Below are positions 39,219 to 49,357 of a DNA stretch of 64,000 nt, in pieces. Source of the stretch: Catenaria anguillulae PL171 (lineage: Eukaryota > Blastocladiomycota > Blastocladiomycetes > Blastocladiales > Catenariaceae); the NCBI GenBank assembly GCA_002102555.1, contig MCFL01000033.1, positions 1-64,000 of the forward strand. The letters are read 5' to 3'. Both the position numbers and the translations under genes were made by a program. Below the pieces are notes generated by a model. That model ran no database searches. It was not told where the DNA came from and was given only the letters and a program-made list of their open reading frames with translations. How positions within the stretch are numbered: position 1 is the stretch's first letter; each line of letters begins with the position of its first letter.

Positions 39219-40695
39219 ATGCTATCAATACTCAAGTCTATCCGGGACGTTGTCCGGCGGAAACGGCGACAACACACGGAAAAGGCTAGCAGTAACCAGC
39301 GCCACGGTCAATCTTCCTTGGAATCATTCGAGTTACGTCCCGTCGTAAGAAAGGTCTCTTTGCAAGAAAAGGACTCGGCCGTTGACGAACTGAGCCTCGA
39401 TTGCTCCAACGAATCACTGTGCGCCCTCCCGCCCGCCCACTACCAACGATTGGCCTCAATGTGTTGAGCATCATCAATCTAACTCTTTGCCCTGCGCATT
39501 TATAACACAGGAACTATCTTGTCGCTCATGAACTACCCCTGGACCAAACCACACTTGAACTCGCCCAAGCACTTGCAGCTAAATGCGTGTACCACTTTTT
39601 CGCTCCAAACGAAAAGCATCTCTTCGACCTCTTGAACGAAGCACCTGGAAAAACCTCCGAGACTCTGAAAATTGCCCAAGAACTTGCCAAGAAATGCGAC
39701 CAATTGTTTGCGAAATGGGTCGAGCCGGAACCGAAACGAGTGAGCTGGCGTGACCAATCGTTGTACCAAACGCAATCGAGTGTTTGTCGCGAACTGTATG
39801 ATGTGTACATGATTCCGTCCCGCCACAACGACCCGCAGTTCTTGATTAATTGGGACATTGAGTTGAGGTACGTTTACCACACATTGTTACGTCGTGAAGT
39901 CCAGCATCTCACCAGAATGCTTGTCTGTCTGCAGCGAAACGGAGATGCCTTCACATCCCTTCCCGCCACCCTACCACATTTTCCAACGATTCCAACCTAT
40001 GTCCTGTATGCGCAGTACACGCCTCCTTCCAGCGATCTCGCCACGACGGCACACCTTCGTCATTCCATGCAAGTTCAACACGCGCAAGTCGTGACTCAAA
40101 GCGTCGCGGCCGCCCTCGTTCTCCACCATCACTACATTTCCACCTCGGGCCAACCGTTGCCCGAACCCGATCGTTGGCTCCTCGCGTGCAATATTGCGAC
40201 CGTGCACATCCTTCGCTTGTTTGGACTCGGTTATGGTGCTCAAGTCGACCTGTTTTCCGCGCAGCCATTTGTGCAACTGGCTCTTCGCGCCGACGCCATG
40301 CTGCTCGACATTGTAACGTATTCAATTGACCGCGAGGAGTGGATGGACGCGGTTGAGTTTGACGTCACGACTGCCGACTTTACGGTGCTCGACGCTGACT
40401 ACTTGCTAGATCTCGCTCAGTGCAGTGACGAGATTGTGAGCGGCGATGGCGGGTGTGTGCGTGTGCTTAAGGTAGACACAGAAGAGGAGCGAGTGCAGTT
40501 GGAGGCATCGGTAAGGCCGCAGCTGGCACAAGTGTATGCATTCGGGTTCAGATGCAGAGGTATTTGACGCCGCTTGCGCCTGGGTCGGCGGTGGTTGCGC
40601 CCAAGCCTGCCAAGGGGGCGTCAGAGGCCGTGAGCCATTCATCTCAGTGTCGGGAGTGGGCATACGATGACGACTGTACGACTGAATCGGTTTGA
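39219..40695 (+). CDS. Unrecognised conserved-looking protein with basic N-terminus
   Basis: Exon 1 39219-39460 encodes a polybasic start (LKSIRDVVRRKRRQHTEK). The intron 39461-39510 (GTGTTG, TCTAAC, AACACAG) joins it to exon 2, giving YQRLASMNYLVAHELPLDQT. A helical segment follows (LAQALAAKCVYHFFAPNEK, EAPGKTSETLKIAQELAKK). A possible second intron is 39868-39934 (GTACGT to CTGCAG); using it needs one further frame change. The C-terminal half is rich in helices (VVTQSVAAALVLHHHY, WLLACNIATVHILRLFGLG) and beta-like acidic stretches. At about 40550 the frame drops by one; with that correction the protein ends DDDCTTESV at 40695, otherwise at 40567. I do not recognise the family. Codon use resembles the neighbours. 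Confidence 0.6.
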
Positions 40696-41027
40696 TGACA
40701 TGATGAGGAACGATTCATGGGATGTGACGGCATTGTATCCTTAACTCTTTTCATCATTTGCACACGACGACGACACAGGATGTTTCGTGGTCATTTTTTC
40801 CCGTGCCGAAATCCCTCATCTCGCTTTTCTTCTTGATTGACCGACTTGCATGACTCGCTTATTCGGCATAGCCTGGTTCCTGCGATCCTTATTCTACTTG
40901 CTCATTTGCTATCAATATCCTTGGCGGTGTATGTACATGCACAGATATCGGAACGTGACGAGTATCATGACTCGAAACGAAACTGCCCAGATGTACAAGC
41001 AACAAATCAACTCGGTCTCCGAGGGCC

Positions 41028-42918
41028 TCAGTTCCTCCTGGTAAACTCGATCATGATTCCCTCGGCATGCAACAACCCGCCGCCAGGTGCCGTCCTGGGC
41101 CTACCCTTGAGCGCCGCCTCATTCCCCACCACCTTCCACGTGTACCTCAACAGCAACATGGCCAAAATCACACGCTGCTCGACCAAACTGAACGCATTGC
41201 CCACGCACGTCCTTGCTCCGCCGCCAAACGGGATCCACGTGTAGTTGTGAGCGCCAGGGTGAATGGGCACGCTGGTTGTTGCCGAGCCGTCAGTACCATC
41301 TGGCGCGGTCGCGGCGGCCGTGGGTGCAGAGGCCAATTTGGCCCACCGCTCGGGCTTGAACTCGTCCGCATCTGCTCCCCAGTACTCTTTTGCGCGCTGA
41401 ATCGCATACGAATGGACCACGACCAAGGTGCCCTTGGGCACGCTGACGGGCGGCGTCGTGGACGTGAATGTGAATGGCGATTGCAAGTCACGCATGGGAA
41501 TGCGAAGCACTGACGGGTACAGGCGCAAGACTTCCTTGACAATGTGGCTGATGTATGTGAGCTGGGCTTGTTGCATGTTGGATGGGTATGGGAAACTGTC
41601 GGCAGAGGCGTTGTCGGAGGTTGGCGTGACGATGGCGTCGTCGCCCATGACGCGCAAGACTTCGGCACGTGCGAGCTGTTGCTTGTCTTGGTGCAGGCCC
41701 AGCAGGTAGAGAGCAAAGGTGAGACTGTTTGCCGTTGTGTCATGCCCCTATAGAATAATAAAGATATCAAAATATTCAGACGTGGGACAAGACGACGAGA
41801 AATGAGTGGCTGGCACGACGTACAGCGAGAAAGAACGTAACAACGTTGCTCCTCAACTCTTCCCTGGTAAACCCGCCGCTACCGCCGCTCTGGCCATGGT
41901 CCTTCATTTGGGCACGAATCATGAGCTCTAGCAAGTCCATTTTGCTCTCCTCCTCCTCGCCCACCTCTTCATCCCGACCCCTCGCGCGAATCTCGGCCAC
42001 TTTTTGGTCAATGATGGCAAAAATGTACTCGTCAAACCTGGCAATCTCGTTCTCGACCTTGCGCACACTAGGCATCCACCTGCCCCACTTTCCAAACAAG
42101 AGCAAGACGGGCGACGTGATGCCCTTCATGACTGCATCATACGTCTTGAGCATATCCGACTTGTTGCCCTGCCTGACGGCCTGAAAATCTTGGCCAAACG
42201 CGGCGCCCGCCAACGCATCCAGCGTGACTCGCTGCATCCAATCGGCCACATCTGCGGGTCGGCCATCCAGTTGGTCAATTTGTGCAATTAAATGCCTTGC
42301 GGGCTCGGCAAACAAGCGTGTATCCCATCCGCGCCGAAACGCTGGATTGATCACCTTGCGCTGCCCACGCCATTCGTGTGTGCGCACCATGGCCACGTTA
42401 CGGCCCAAGAACCGGCCGGTTGTGCCAAAACCGAGCGCAAGAAAGTCCATTTTTTCAAACGTCTCGATCTTGGTCAGTACCACTTTTGCGTCGTCGGCGT
42501 TGGCCAGCACCACAGACCACCGGCCGAGAACCCATGAAGCAAACATGCGCGGGGTTTGCGACAAGTCCGAAATGAGTCCGCGGTGCTTGGCGTCCAGGCG
42601 TACCGCGTGCATTTGCTTGTCGATCAAGTCGAGGGCCGGTGCCCGCGAGAGGAGCAGGCGCAGTGTGAGCCAGGGGGACGCCCTTGGGAGTGAGGCGAGG
42701 TGAGCGGGCACGTGAAAGAGCGACGCGTAGATGCGGTAGCTTGCTGAGGCAGCCATGGCGGCCAGGGTGAGTGTGATGAGAAGCGGGGTGCGGATAAGCG
42801 GGGCGGTGGGAAAGGTGGCGGCCAGCTGTGAGTCGAGTCTCGCGATAAGCGATTGCCCCGTGCTGATGAGGGCCGTGGTGGCCGTGGATACGGCGCTGAT
42901 GGCGGAATTGGCGGCCAT
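41028..42918 (-). CDS. Cytochrome P450 monooxygenase
   Basis: Two exons, 42918-41824 and 41747-41028, with an intact frame (604 residues). The intron starts GTACGT and ends CTATAG and falls just before the I-helix motif, which reads FFLAGHDTTANSLTF after splicing (AGxDTT). Other P450 marks are EVLRLYPSVLR (ExxR), FKPERW (PERW) and the haem loop WIPFGGGARTCVGNAF with the thiolate Cys. The N-terminus has a membrane anchor (TPLLITLTLAAMAASASY). The start ATG 42918 has a good CCATGG context. It lies 101 bp downstream of the glyoxalase II stop on the same strand. Substrate and CYP family cannot be named from sequence alone; length and I-helix fit microsomal CYP families of lipid or xenobiotic type. 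Confidence 0.93.
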
Positions 42919-43019
42919 GGTGAGTCGAGTACTCAATTGGCACCGTATTGCATTGGGTGATGAATGACAAACACTTGCGCACACTGGCAGGCAAAAAAAA
43001 ATAAAATAAAATAAAAAAA

Positions 43020-43861
43020 TCATGCACGAAACTCATTCTTTGCTTCGCGCAACGCGGCCATCACCGCGATGGGGTCACTCTTCCCGCCAACAACACCAAC
43101 CGCATCTCCCACGCCATGGACCCTTGTGCGCATAAATACATTCGTGGCCAGCTCCTCGGCGATGGTGCCGGGAACCGTCACTGCCTGCAGATTAGCCAAC
43201 CGCTTGCTCAGCTGGTCATTGGCGGCATCAACCGCCACGCCAAACTTGAGATTTGCCTTCGTGTACTCGTGCCCACAATACACCTTCGTCTCCCCGGGGA
43301 GCGCGGCCAACTTGTCCAAGCTCGCCAGCATTTGGTCCGCCGTGCCCTCAAAGAACCGGCCACACCCGCCCAGGAACAGTGTGTCACCCGTAAACACCAC
43401 GGGCGAGTCAGTGCCACTCAACGACGTGCAATAGTATGAAATGTGGCCCGTGGTGTGGCACGGCGTGTGCATGGCCCGGATGGAGATGGTGTCGCCCAGC
43501 GCGAGCGTGTCGCCGTCGGCCAGTGTGTGCGAGATGGCTTGGACACGCGGGTCGCCCGCGTACACGGGGATGGCGGCTGGCAGCGAGGCCAGCAGGGCTG
43601 CGTTGCCGCCGGCGTGGTCAGAGTGATGATGAGTCGTTCTATTGAGGATCGGGGTGGGTGGGTGCGTGAGTGGCCGGTTGGATCACGTAAGAATCAAGAA
43701 ACGGACGGACAGAATAAAGGCCAGTTGCACGTTGCGTCGGGCGGCCTCGGCGAGACCTTTTTGGGCTCGACGGGGTCGATGGCGGCGGCCAGGTTGGATG
43801 CGCGGTCAATGAGCAAGTATGCGTAGTTGTCACGCAGGCACGGCACAATGGCAACGTCCAT
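43020..43861 (-). CDS. GLO2: Glyoxalase II (hydroxyacylglutathione hydrolase)
   Basis: Hydrolyses S-lactoylglutathione to lactate and glutathione in methylglyoxal detoxification. Exon 1 is 43861-43711 and exon 2 43638-43020; the intron runs from GTCCGT to CAATAG. Exon 1 encodes VPCLRDNYAYLL and DPVEPKKV. The join gives AFILTTHHHSDHAGGN, the metallo-beta-lactamase metal-binding HxHxDH. Exon 2 has TPCHTTGHISYY, FTGDTLFLGGCGRFFEG and KVYCGHEYTKANLKF, the other metal and glutathione-site motifs. At about 43750 one base seems missing after AAGGTC; the corrected reading VLAEAARRNVQLAFIL matches the family. An upstream ATG at 44007 could add a mitochondrial leader in another frame, not claimed. The P450 gene follows closely on the same strand. 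Confidence 0.9.
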
Positions 43862-44233
43862 GATGGCGAGCGTTGGGCCAGGTGAAGCGAGTGTTGGAAT
43901 GAGCGCCGGCCAGAGGTGACGTGGCGTCGACACGGGCAATCGGGTGCAAGGATACTATTGCCGACAGTTGCTGGCACGGCGTATGCCAAATTGAAGAGCC
44001 GGTTCATGGTTTATGTCTATGACAAATCGTGTATAAGTCATTCACATGTCTCACGACCTTGTCAGGCGAGGCTGAGCAGTCTCAGCTGTCCCGTACCATT
44101 AGTAAATAGACATGGCTGCTTCCCTCACTCGCGATCGGCTCCCAGAAATGCGAGCCTCAACCCGAATACATATGTCTTTACTGCCTGGAAAGGCTGAAAG
44201 GCTTCAGGCACAGACACTTGATATGGAACTGCA
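43862..44233. other. Spacer between GLO2 start and CPA1 stop
   Basis: 372 bp that should hold the GLO2 promoter or leader and the CPA1 3' end. No further gene is seen. A minus-strand ATG at 44007 opens a short frame that could be a GLO2 leader. Confidence 0.4.
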
Positions 44234-45834
44234 TTAGCTGACCAAAAACATCAAGTCAAGAGGATCTTGATCATCACACAGCAACTTGCTTTCCGGAACT
44301 TGAAGAAACACTGCTCGACACGCTCGACAACATCCCCAAATCCATCTCGGGCTCGGCAGCGACCCGCACTCATGGAACGCCTTGACCTGGTCCTTGAACT
44401 CGTCAAACATGTAGAGCGTGTCTGTGGGCCCGCCCCATGCCTCCGGGTGGAACTGCACCGCCTTCCACCGGCCACCGGCTGCCCAAATGCCCTCATTCGA
44501 CCCGTCGTTGGCATTCTTCAAGTAAACCTGCCATCCTTCGGGCATGGTCGAGTCATCCAGGCAATACCCGTGGTTTTGCGACGTAATCACGCACTTGCCG
44601 CCGTGAATCAAGTCAATGCACGGCTGGTTGTGCCCGCGGTTGCCATACTTGAGCTTGTACGTCTTCATGCCCGCGGCCATGCCCAGCACCTGCACGCCCA
44701 TGCAAATCCCGAAAATGGGCGTTTGTGTGTGTTGGGCAAATGCTTTTGCTTTTCCAAAATGGCACGCACATGCTTGACGGGCGTCGTCATAAACTTGGGA
44801 TCACCGGGCCCATTGCTCAACAAGATACCGTCAAACTTGTGAGCGTGCTCGTCGATTGGGAAATCCCATGGCAACAAGGTCACCTCCGTTTCGCCGCCCT
44901 TGAGCGCCGACCGCAAAATGTTGTGCTTGACGCCATAATCCATGACTGCAAGCTTGTACTTTCCGCCCTTGCCAAACACTTGCGGAGCCTTTGTCGACAC
45001 ACTGGCCACCAAGTGCGGGCCCGATGCGGGCGGCGGCAACGCAACGGCGGGCCCGCCAACCACTTGCACGCTGCCCATGGTGGACCCTTGCTCGCGCAAC
45101 ACGCCTACGAGCGCACGTGTATCGACGCCCGAAACCAATGGCACGCCATGTGCGGCACACCACGCGCCAAGGCTCGACACGGCTTGCCTGTGAGAAAACT
45201 GCCAGCTGTAATCTTGTACAATGACGGCCTTTGCGTGAATCCGGGCGCTCTCGTAGTACTCGGAAAGCCCCTGCTCGAATTTGGGCGCAGGCACGCCGTA
45301 GTTGCCCGCGAGCGGTTGCGTCAGCACTAGGATTTGGCCCGCATAGCTCGGGTCCGTGAGCGATTCCGGGTACCCGACAAGGGCCGTCGTGAAGACGACT
45401 TCGCCTGCGGCAGACGTGGGCGCCCCATAACATGCGCCAGAAAAGGTGTGTCCCGTGGCGAGCGTGAACGAGGCGGGAACTGGGTGCTCCGGCGTCGGCT
45501 TGACGCGATGGGTTGGTGGGAGCGGGGCACATGTGGATGGGTGGTGGACAGTCGACGCAGACAGTGGGAGTGGGGAAGTGGTGGGTGCAATGGTCGCGAG
45601 CGAGCGACGCGTGAGAGAAGCTGCGGACAAGGCCGTGGACGTGGCACGGAAGGCGACTTGGCGGCCTTTTCGAGTCGAATACAGAGGTGTGTGTAAGCCA
45701 ACTACTCTGCCTGTGATCTCATCCCAGAGACGGAGAAATGAATGTGTGCGCGTACCAGTGCCAGTCAAGGTGGACTGAAGCGAACGCTTGATAGCCAAGG
45801 AAGATGCCGTGGGAACAAGGTTGAATAGCGACAT
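44234..45834 (-). CDS. CPA1: Arginine-specific carbamoyl-phosphate synthase small subunit (glutaminase), mitochondrial-type leader
   Basis: Glutamine amidotransferase subunit that feeds ammonia to CPA2 for arginine synthesis. A leader of about 95 residues rich in Ser/Thr/Arg and poor in acid (MSLFNLVPTASSLAIKRSLQ) suggests mitochondrial import. The N-terminal CPSase domain has GEVVFTTALVGYPESLTDPS and GNYGVP, then QDYSWQFS and GVDTRALV. The class I glutaminase domain has MDYGVKHNILR, LLSNGPGDPK, the nucleophile loop IFGICMGVQVLGMAAG and the His-Glu pair VQFHPEAWGGPTDT. The frame breaks at about 44734-44736, where adding one C to CCC on the coding strand restores QHTQTPIFGICMG. A stop 20 codons later would otherwise remove the active site, so a sequencing error is likely. 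The uORF at 45847-45945 precedes the start by 12 nt. Confidence 0.93.
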
Positions 45835-45846
45835 GATGATGTTTGT

Positions 45847-45945
45847 TTAACAAGAGGTGGATTTCCAGAGTTGGTCTGCAACGTAGTCGAGGCACACGAG
45901 TTCGAATGGGTGGTTGTAGGTGATGGGCAACAGCAATGTAGCCAT
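45847..45945 (-). CDS. Upstream ORF encoding an arginine-attenuator-type peptide (AAP), 32 codons
   Basis: A minus-strand ATG-to-TAA frame lies in the CPA1 leader and ends 12 nt before the CPA1 ATG. Its C-terminal 15 residues are CLDYVADQLWKSTSC, directly before the stop. Yeast and Neurospora AAP end in the same pattern: D-Y-(I/L)-S-D-H-(I/L)-W-(K/R) and then exactly four residues before the stop. The invariant Asp, Tyr, second Asp, Trp and Lys are all here with the same spacing. In those fungi the nascent peptide stalls the ribosome when arginine is high and lowers CPA1 translation. The N-terminal 17 residues (MATLLLPITYNHPFELV) are longer than usual. The region is intron-free and lies downstream of the likely TATA box. 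Confidence 0.88.
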   Translation of the reverse strand: MATLLLPITYNHPFELVCLDYVADQLWKSTSC

Positions 45946-46000
45946 TGGGTGGGGGGTAAGGTGTCAGAGCGGAATCAGTCCAAGCAGGATGGATCAAGGT

Positions 46001-46014
46001 GGGGGGGGGGGGGG
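46001..46014. repeat. G14 homopolymer in the CPA1 leader region
   Basis: Fourteen consecutive G on the plus strand, hence poly-C in the CPA1 sense direction, between the TATA box and the uORF. Length is unreliable given the deletion-type errors in this sequence. Confidence 0.8.
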
Positions 46015-46066
46015 AAGGGTTGGTTGGATGGCTGCGATGGGGAAGAGGGATGGGAATCGAGCTGCT

Positions 46067-46310
46067 CTTTATACCTCTGAAGTTTTTCAGGCCGCGCACC
46101 CACTTGTCGGCCGTCCGCTGATGTTATCTTGACGACTCATCTCTTTTCATCTGCAGCCAATCAGCTGTCCGCATACAGTCCAAAAGCCGCTTCAGCCGGA
46201 AAGGCAAGCCATTGATGAGATAACATCGCCGCAGCTGATTTTATCTACACGTGACGTTTGTCCAGTTAAAGTGCTTGATCTCGACTCATCTCCTTTCTTC
46301 AACAAGTGAC
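46067..46310 (-). promoter_or_regulatory. CPA1 promoter: TATA box and Gcn4-type sites
   Basis: On the coding (minus) strand TATAAAG lies at 46073-46067, about 120 nt before the uORF ATG. Upstream, GACTCATCTC occurs twice (46134-46143 and 46283-46292; the second is preceded by CTC, the first by GAC), and TGACTC lies at 46307-46312. TGACTC is the core of the Gcn4/Cpc1 site. A GATAACAT motif also recurs in opposite orientations. Regulation by general amino-acid control is inferred from these motifs. Confidence 0.45.
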
Positions 46311-46512
46311 TCCACAGTGGAATCTGGATCGTCTTAACTTCTGGAAGGACTTCAGCATGAACCCATGACATCGATTGTGGAAATCAAACCTCGTCAAGGC
46401 ATCAGCCGATGCTGGCATGAAACTGAGTGGACTAGCAGGGCAGGTCATACGTGAATCCTTGTTGTGAGGAAGCTGGTCTGGATTTGGTGGCAGAGCGGTG
46501 GTCGTCCCGTAG

Positions 46513-46579
46513 CCTGGGAAGCACGTCAACGGTTTGGGATTGCCGTTAGATATGCACAATGCAGACTGGATGGGAGACT
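46513..46579. repeat. 67-bp direct repeat, copy 1
   Basis: Begins CCTGGGAAGCACGTCAACGG and ends GGATGGGAGACT. Identical by eye to 46769-46835, 256 bp away, in the same orientation. No gene overlaps it. The unit has no open reading frame feature that I recognise. Confidence 0.9.
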
Positions 46580-46768
46580 ATATTGATCTTGGAACGTAAT
46601 CGAATGAAGACAATGGTTGACAGACAGAAACAGTCGATGAATTGGGAGTGGGAAGATGGTAAAGAAAAACAGACGAAACGACAAGACAGACCAATGAGCG
46701 GACAATACACGAAAAGGACAGAAACTGAGAAAAAGGAGGATGGAGAAACTCAGAGGCTCGGGGACGGA

Positions 46769-46835
46769 CCTGGGAAGCACGTCAACGGTTTGGGATTGCC
46801 GTTAGATATGCACAATGCAGACTGGATGGGAGACT
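46769..46835. repeat. 67-bp direct repeat, copy 2
   Basis: Same 67 bp as 46513-46579 without a visible mismatch. The 189-bp spacer is purine-rich (GGACAGAAACTGAGAAAAAG). The flanks differ at the very next base on both sides, so the unit is sharply bounded. Confidence 0.9.
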
Positions 46836-47317
46836 GGAGAGCGAAAAATGATGGCGGGGCGATGGCAACGCCAAGCCCAGCAAACGCGTCCAGATGCACC
46901 TCCGATCCAACCCGCTGATCCCAAGCCGGTCCGGCCTCTTTCCACCTCAATTCCTTGGCCGCAACTCACTTCGATTCCACTCAGACCCAAACGTCGTTGC
47001 GACCGACCGTCGCGACATTGTGCGATTTCAAAGCATTAGAGTCAACTTTAGCAAAGGTTCGGATGCTGTCCTCATCAAGAGTTCCAGACGGGTGCAGTGC
47101 ATCCCCCGCACAGTGTTCATAGCATGCATTCTCAGAAAAGCCGAATGTAGGAACATCAGCGGTATTGGGAAACGGTTCCGTTGTAAACGTAGTTTCATCA
47201 ACTTCTCTGATCTTACTCCCGTCTGGCGTCGATCTCGCATATCATGCCAATTTCCCAGTCTTGGGGCAACACATGATGCATTTCATTCATCCTTGAACCC
47301 GATCCAAACCAATCCGG
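46836..47317. other. Intergenic region
   Basis: Between the repeat pair and the 3' end of ERCC8. No gene recognised; the plus-strand frame over 46894-47361 has no family similarity. Confidence 0.4.
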
Positions 47318-49057
47318 TCAATCTTCATCGTCGCTCCACTCATCCATCCTCGCCCTCTTGACCGACGTCGTCGTCACGTCACTCTGCTCACCCTGGCCCG
47401 CCACCTCCCATGCATACCTTACCACCACTTGATCGTCCTCCTCTGGGTCGTCAAAACCATCCGCCCTACTGCCTCGCCTTCGCTTCCCACTCGCCGCCGC
47501 TGCCGCTGCCGCCACCGCATTCGCCGTGGCCGCCGACGTATCCCACACCACGACCCCGCCGGCCTCATCCGCACTCACCAGGCTCATGCGCTTGGCACTG
47601 TACACGAGGGAATTCACCGTGGCCAAGCCCGTGCCGACCTTGCGCGTGCGCGCGTGTGATGCACCAATGAGTCGGCCCGGGCGAGGGGATGTGAGCGGAG
47701 CAAATGCGAGCGGACGCCGCGAGGAGGAGGAGGTGGAGGATTCAAACAGGTCAAGAAAGAGCACGTCTTGGTTGCTGGGCACAAAGTAGCCAGGAGCCGA
47801 TGTGTGGTGCGTGCTTGTGTGCAAGAGGGCGGGTGGGGACGAGTAAGGCAACGAATGATGGGTGCGTGTGGTTGCCATCTATTCACAAAGCGAAGCACGA
47901 CAAGTCAGCTGAGCGCCATGGGATAGGGAACAACGACACGGTCAAATGAAAAACATGTACAAGTGCGTGTGCGTGCAAATCCCATACTTGTGTGCGCCCG
48001 CTGGTTCCAAGCATCAACACTGCGTACGCTCCGTCGGGCGCCACCGCAATGCCCGTGGGTGTGCCCAGCATGGCCTGTGACGTTCCTGCACGCGACGGGT
48101 CGCCTGCTTGCATGATGGCAAGCTGCGACCGCGATTGGCGCGTGTCCCATATGCGTAGCGTTCCATCGGTACTGGTAAACAACATCATGATTTTTGAGCG
48201 CAAAAGTCGGTGCACACAGCGCACAAGTTGGAGCAATTCAAGGAAAGAAAAACAGGGGGGGAGAGAGAATACGAAACCTGCCGGATGCAATCATGTACTC
48301 GTGCTCAGGAAACCATGCCACGCTGCGCACCTCGCCAGTGTGGCCGCGAAGCGCTTGCACACTCGCGGCCGAGCGCAGATCGCACAGGCGTACGTTGGGC
48401 TCTTGGGCGGCGGCGGCAATGAGGGCTGAAGAGGACACGGACAAGGCGTGGATTTCGGAGCCGAGGTCGAACAAGGCTGCTTCCTACACAAGGAGTCGAG
48501 ATTGGTGAGAAAAGAAATCCAAAAATGAATCAGCTCAAGCGTATAGGTACTTCAAGGTGGTTTGTGTCCCACACGCGAATCGAGTGGTCGAGCGAGCCGG
48601 TTAGGAACATGCCCGTGTCGTTTGGGTACCAAGCGAGCGAAGTGACACAGCTCGAGTGTGATACGTCTCTGATTGCCTGGCCCGAGTCGAGCGTCAATCC
48701 AATCGCACTAGTTTCACGCGGGAACAAAGTGATGACAAGACAATGATATTCGACATACGATCCAATGCTCGCTACTGGCCGAATCCGTCCACCGGCCCCA
48801 CGCACACTGACATCGTCGACTTGTGGGCGAGTGTCCCACAGAGCGATGGCGGCGTCGACCCCGCTGGTGAGCAGGTAACGGTCGTCGACGTGCTCGAGGG
48901 CGAGACAGCGGCACGCAGCCTTGTGGAAGAGGCGCAGCGGGTATAGGCGCGAGGGGGCGAGACGTTCGAGTTGGGAGGTGTGCCAGTGATGCGAAAGGGC
49001 GCGTGTGGGGTGGGTGGCACCGAGCGAGCGGGAACGGAGAATGGTCGTGTGGGGCAT
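47318..49057 (-). CDS. ERCC8: ERCC8/CSA-type WD40 DNA-repair protein
   Basis: Five exons in an intact frame: 49057-48759, 48668-48551, 48483-48278, 48171-47961 and 47878-47318. Introns have GTATGT, GTACCT, GTTTCG and GTACAT donors. The WD40 propeller is seen as YLLTSGVDAAIALWDTRPQ, then SLAWYPNDTGMFLTGSLDH with SIRVWDTNHLE, then EPNVRLCDLRSAASVQALRG followed by VRSVAWFPEHEYMIASG, and STDGTLRIWDTRQSRSQLAI. The C-terminus is acidic (DEWSDDED). W-YP-DTGMF and the acidic end are diagnostic of CSA (Rad28 in yeast), the substrate receptor of a CUL4-DDB1 ligase in transcription-coupled repair. Residues 270-330 contain an Ala-rich and Arg-rich insert. The early RSLGATHPTRALSHHW segment may serve as the DDB1-binding helix region; this is inference. 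Confidence 0.88.
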
Positions 49058-49357
49058 CTTATTGATTGGATTGGGAAACATTGCAGTGGATTGCATTGCA
49101 CAGAGTCATTTCACATTTGGGTATTTGCGTTTGTTCCGATTCATGTTTTTATTCCCAGGAAGAATGAGTCATTTGCTTTGTTCCTTTATTGGCCACCGAT
49201 CCGATCCGACTGACGTGTCTGAATATGTAAGCGAGGCAAACATGTCACTGTATGGAAACAGTTGTCATCACACCGTGACTCCACTTGCCAGTACGGGAGT
49301 AAATACATTGAGCTGAAGATCTACATATGTAGCACACCAGCAGGCTTGTCGGTCAAC

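Noticed and set aside
44234-45834. CPA1 as a pseudogene
   Set aside because: One missing C restores the full glutaminase domain with the nucleophile and His-Glu pair, and the uORF regulator is intact.
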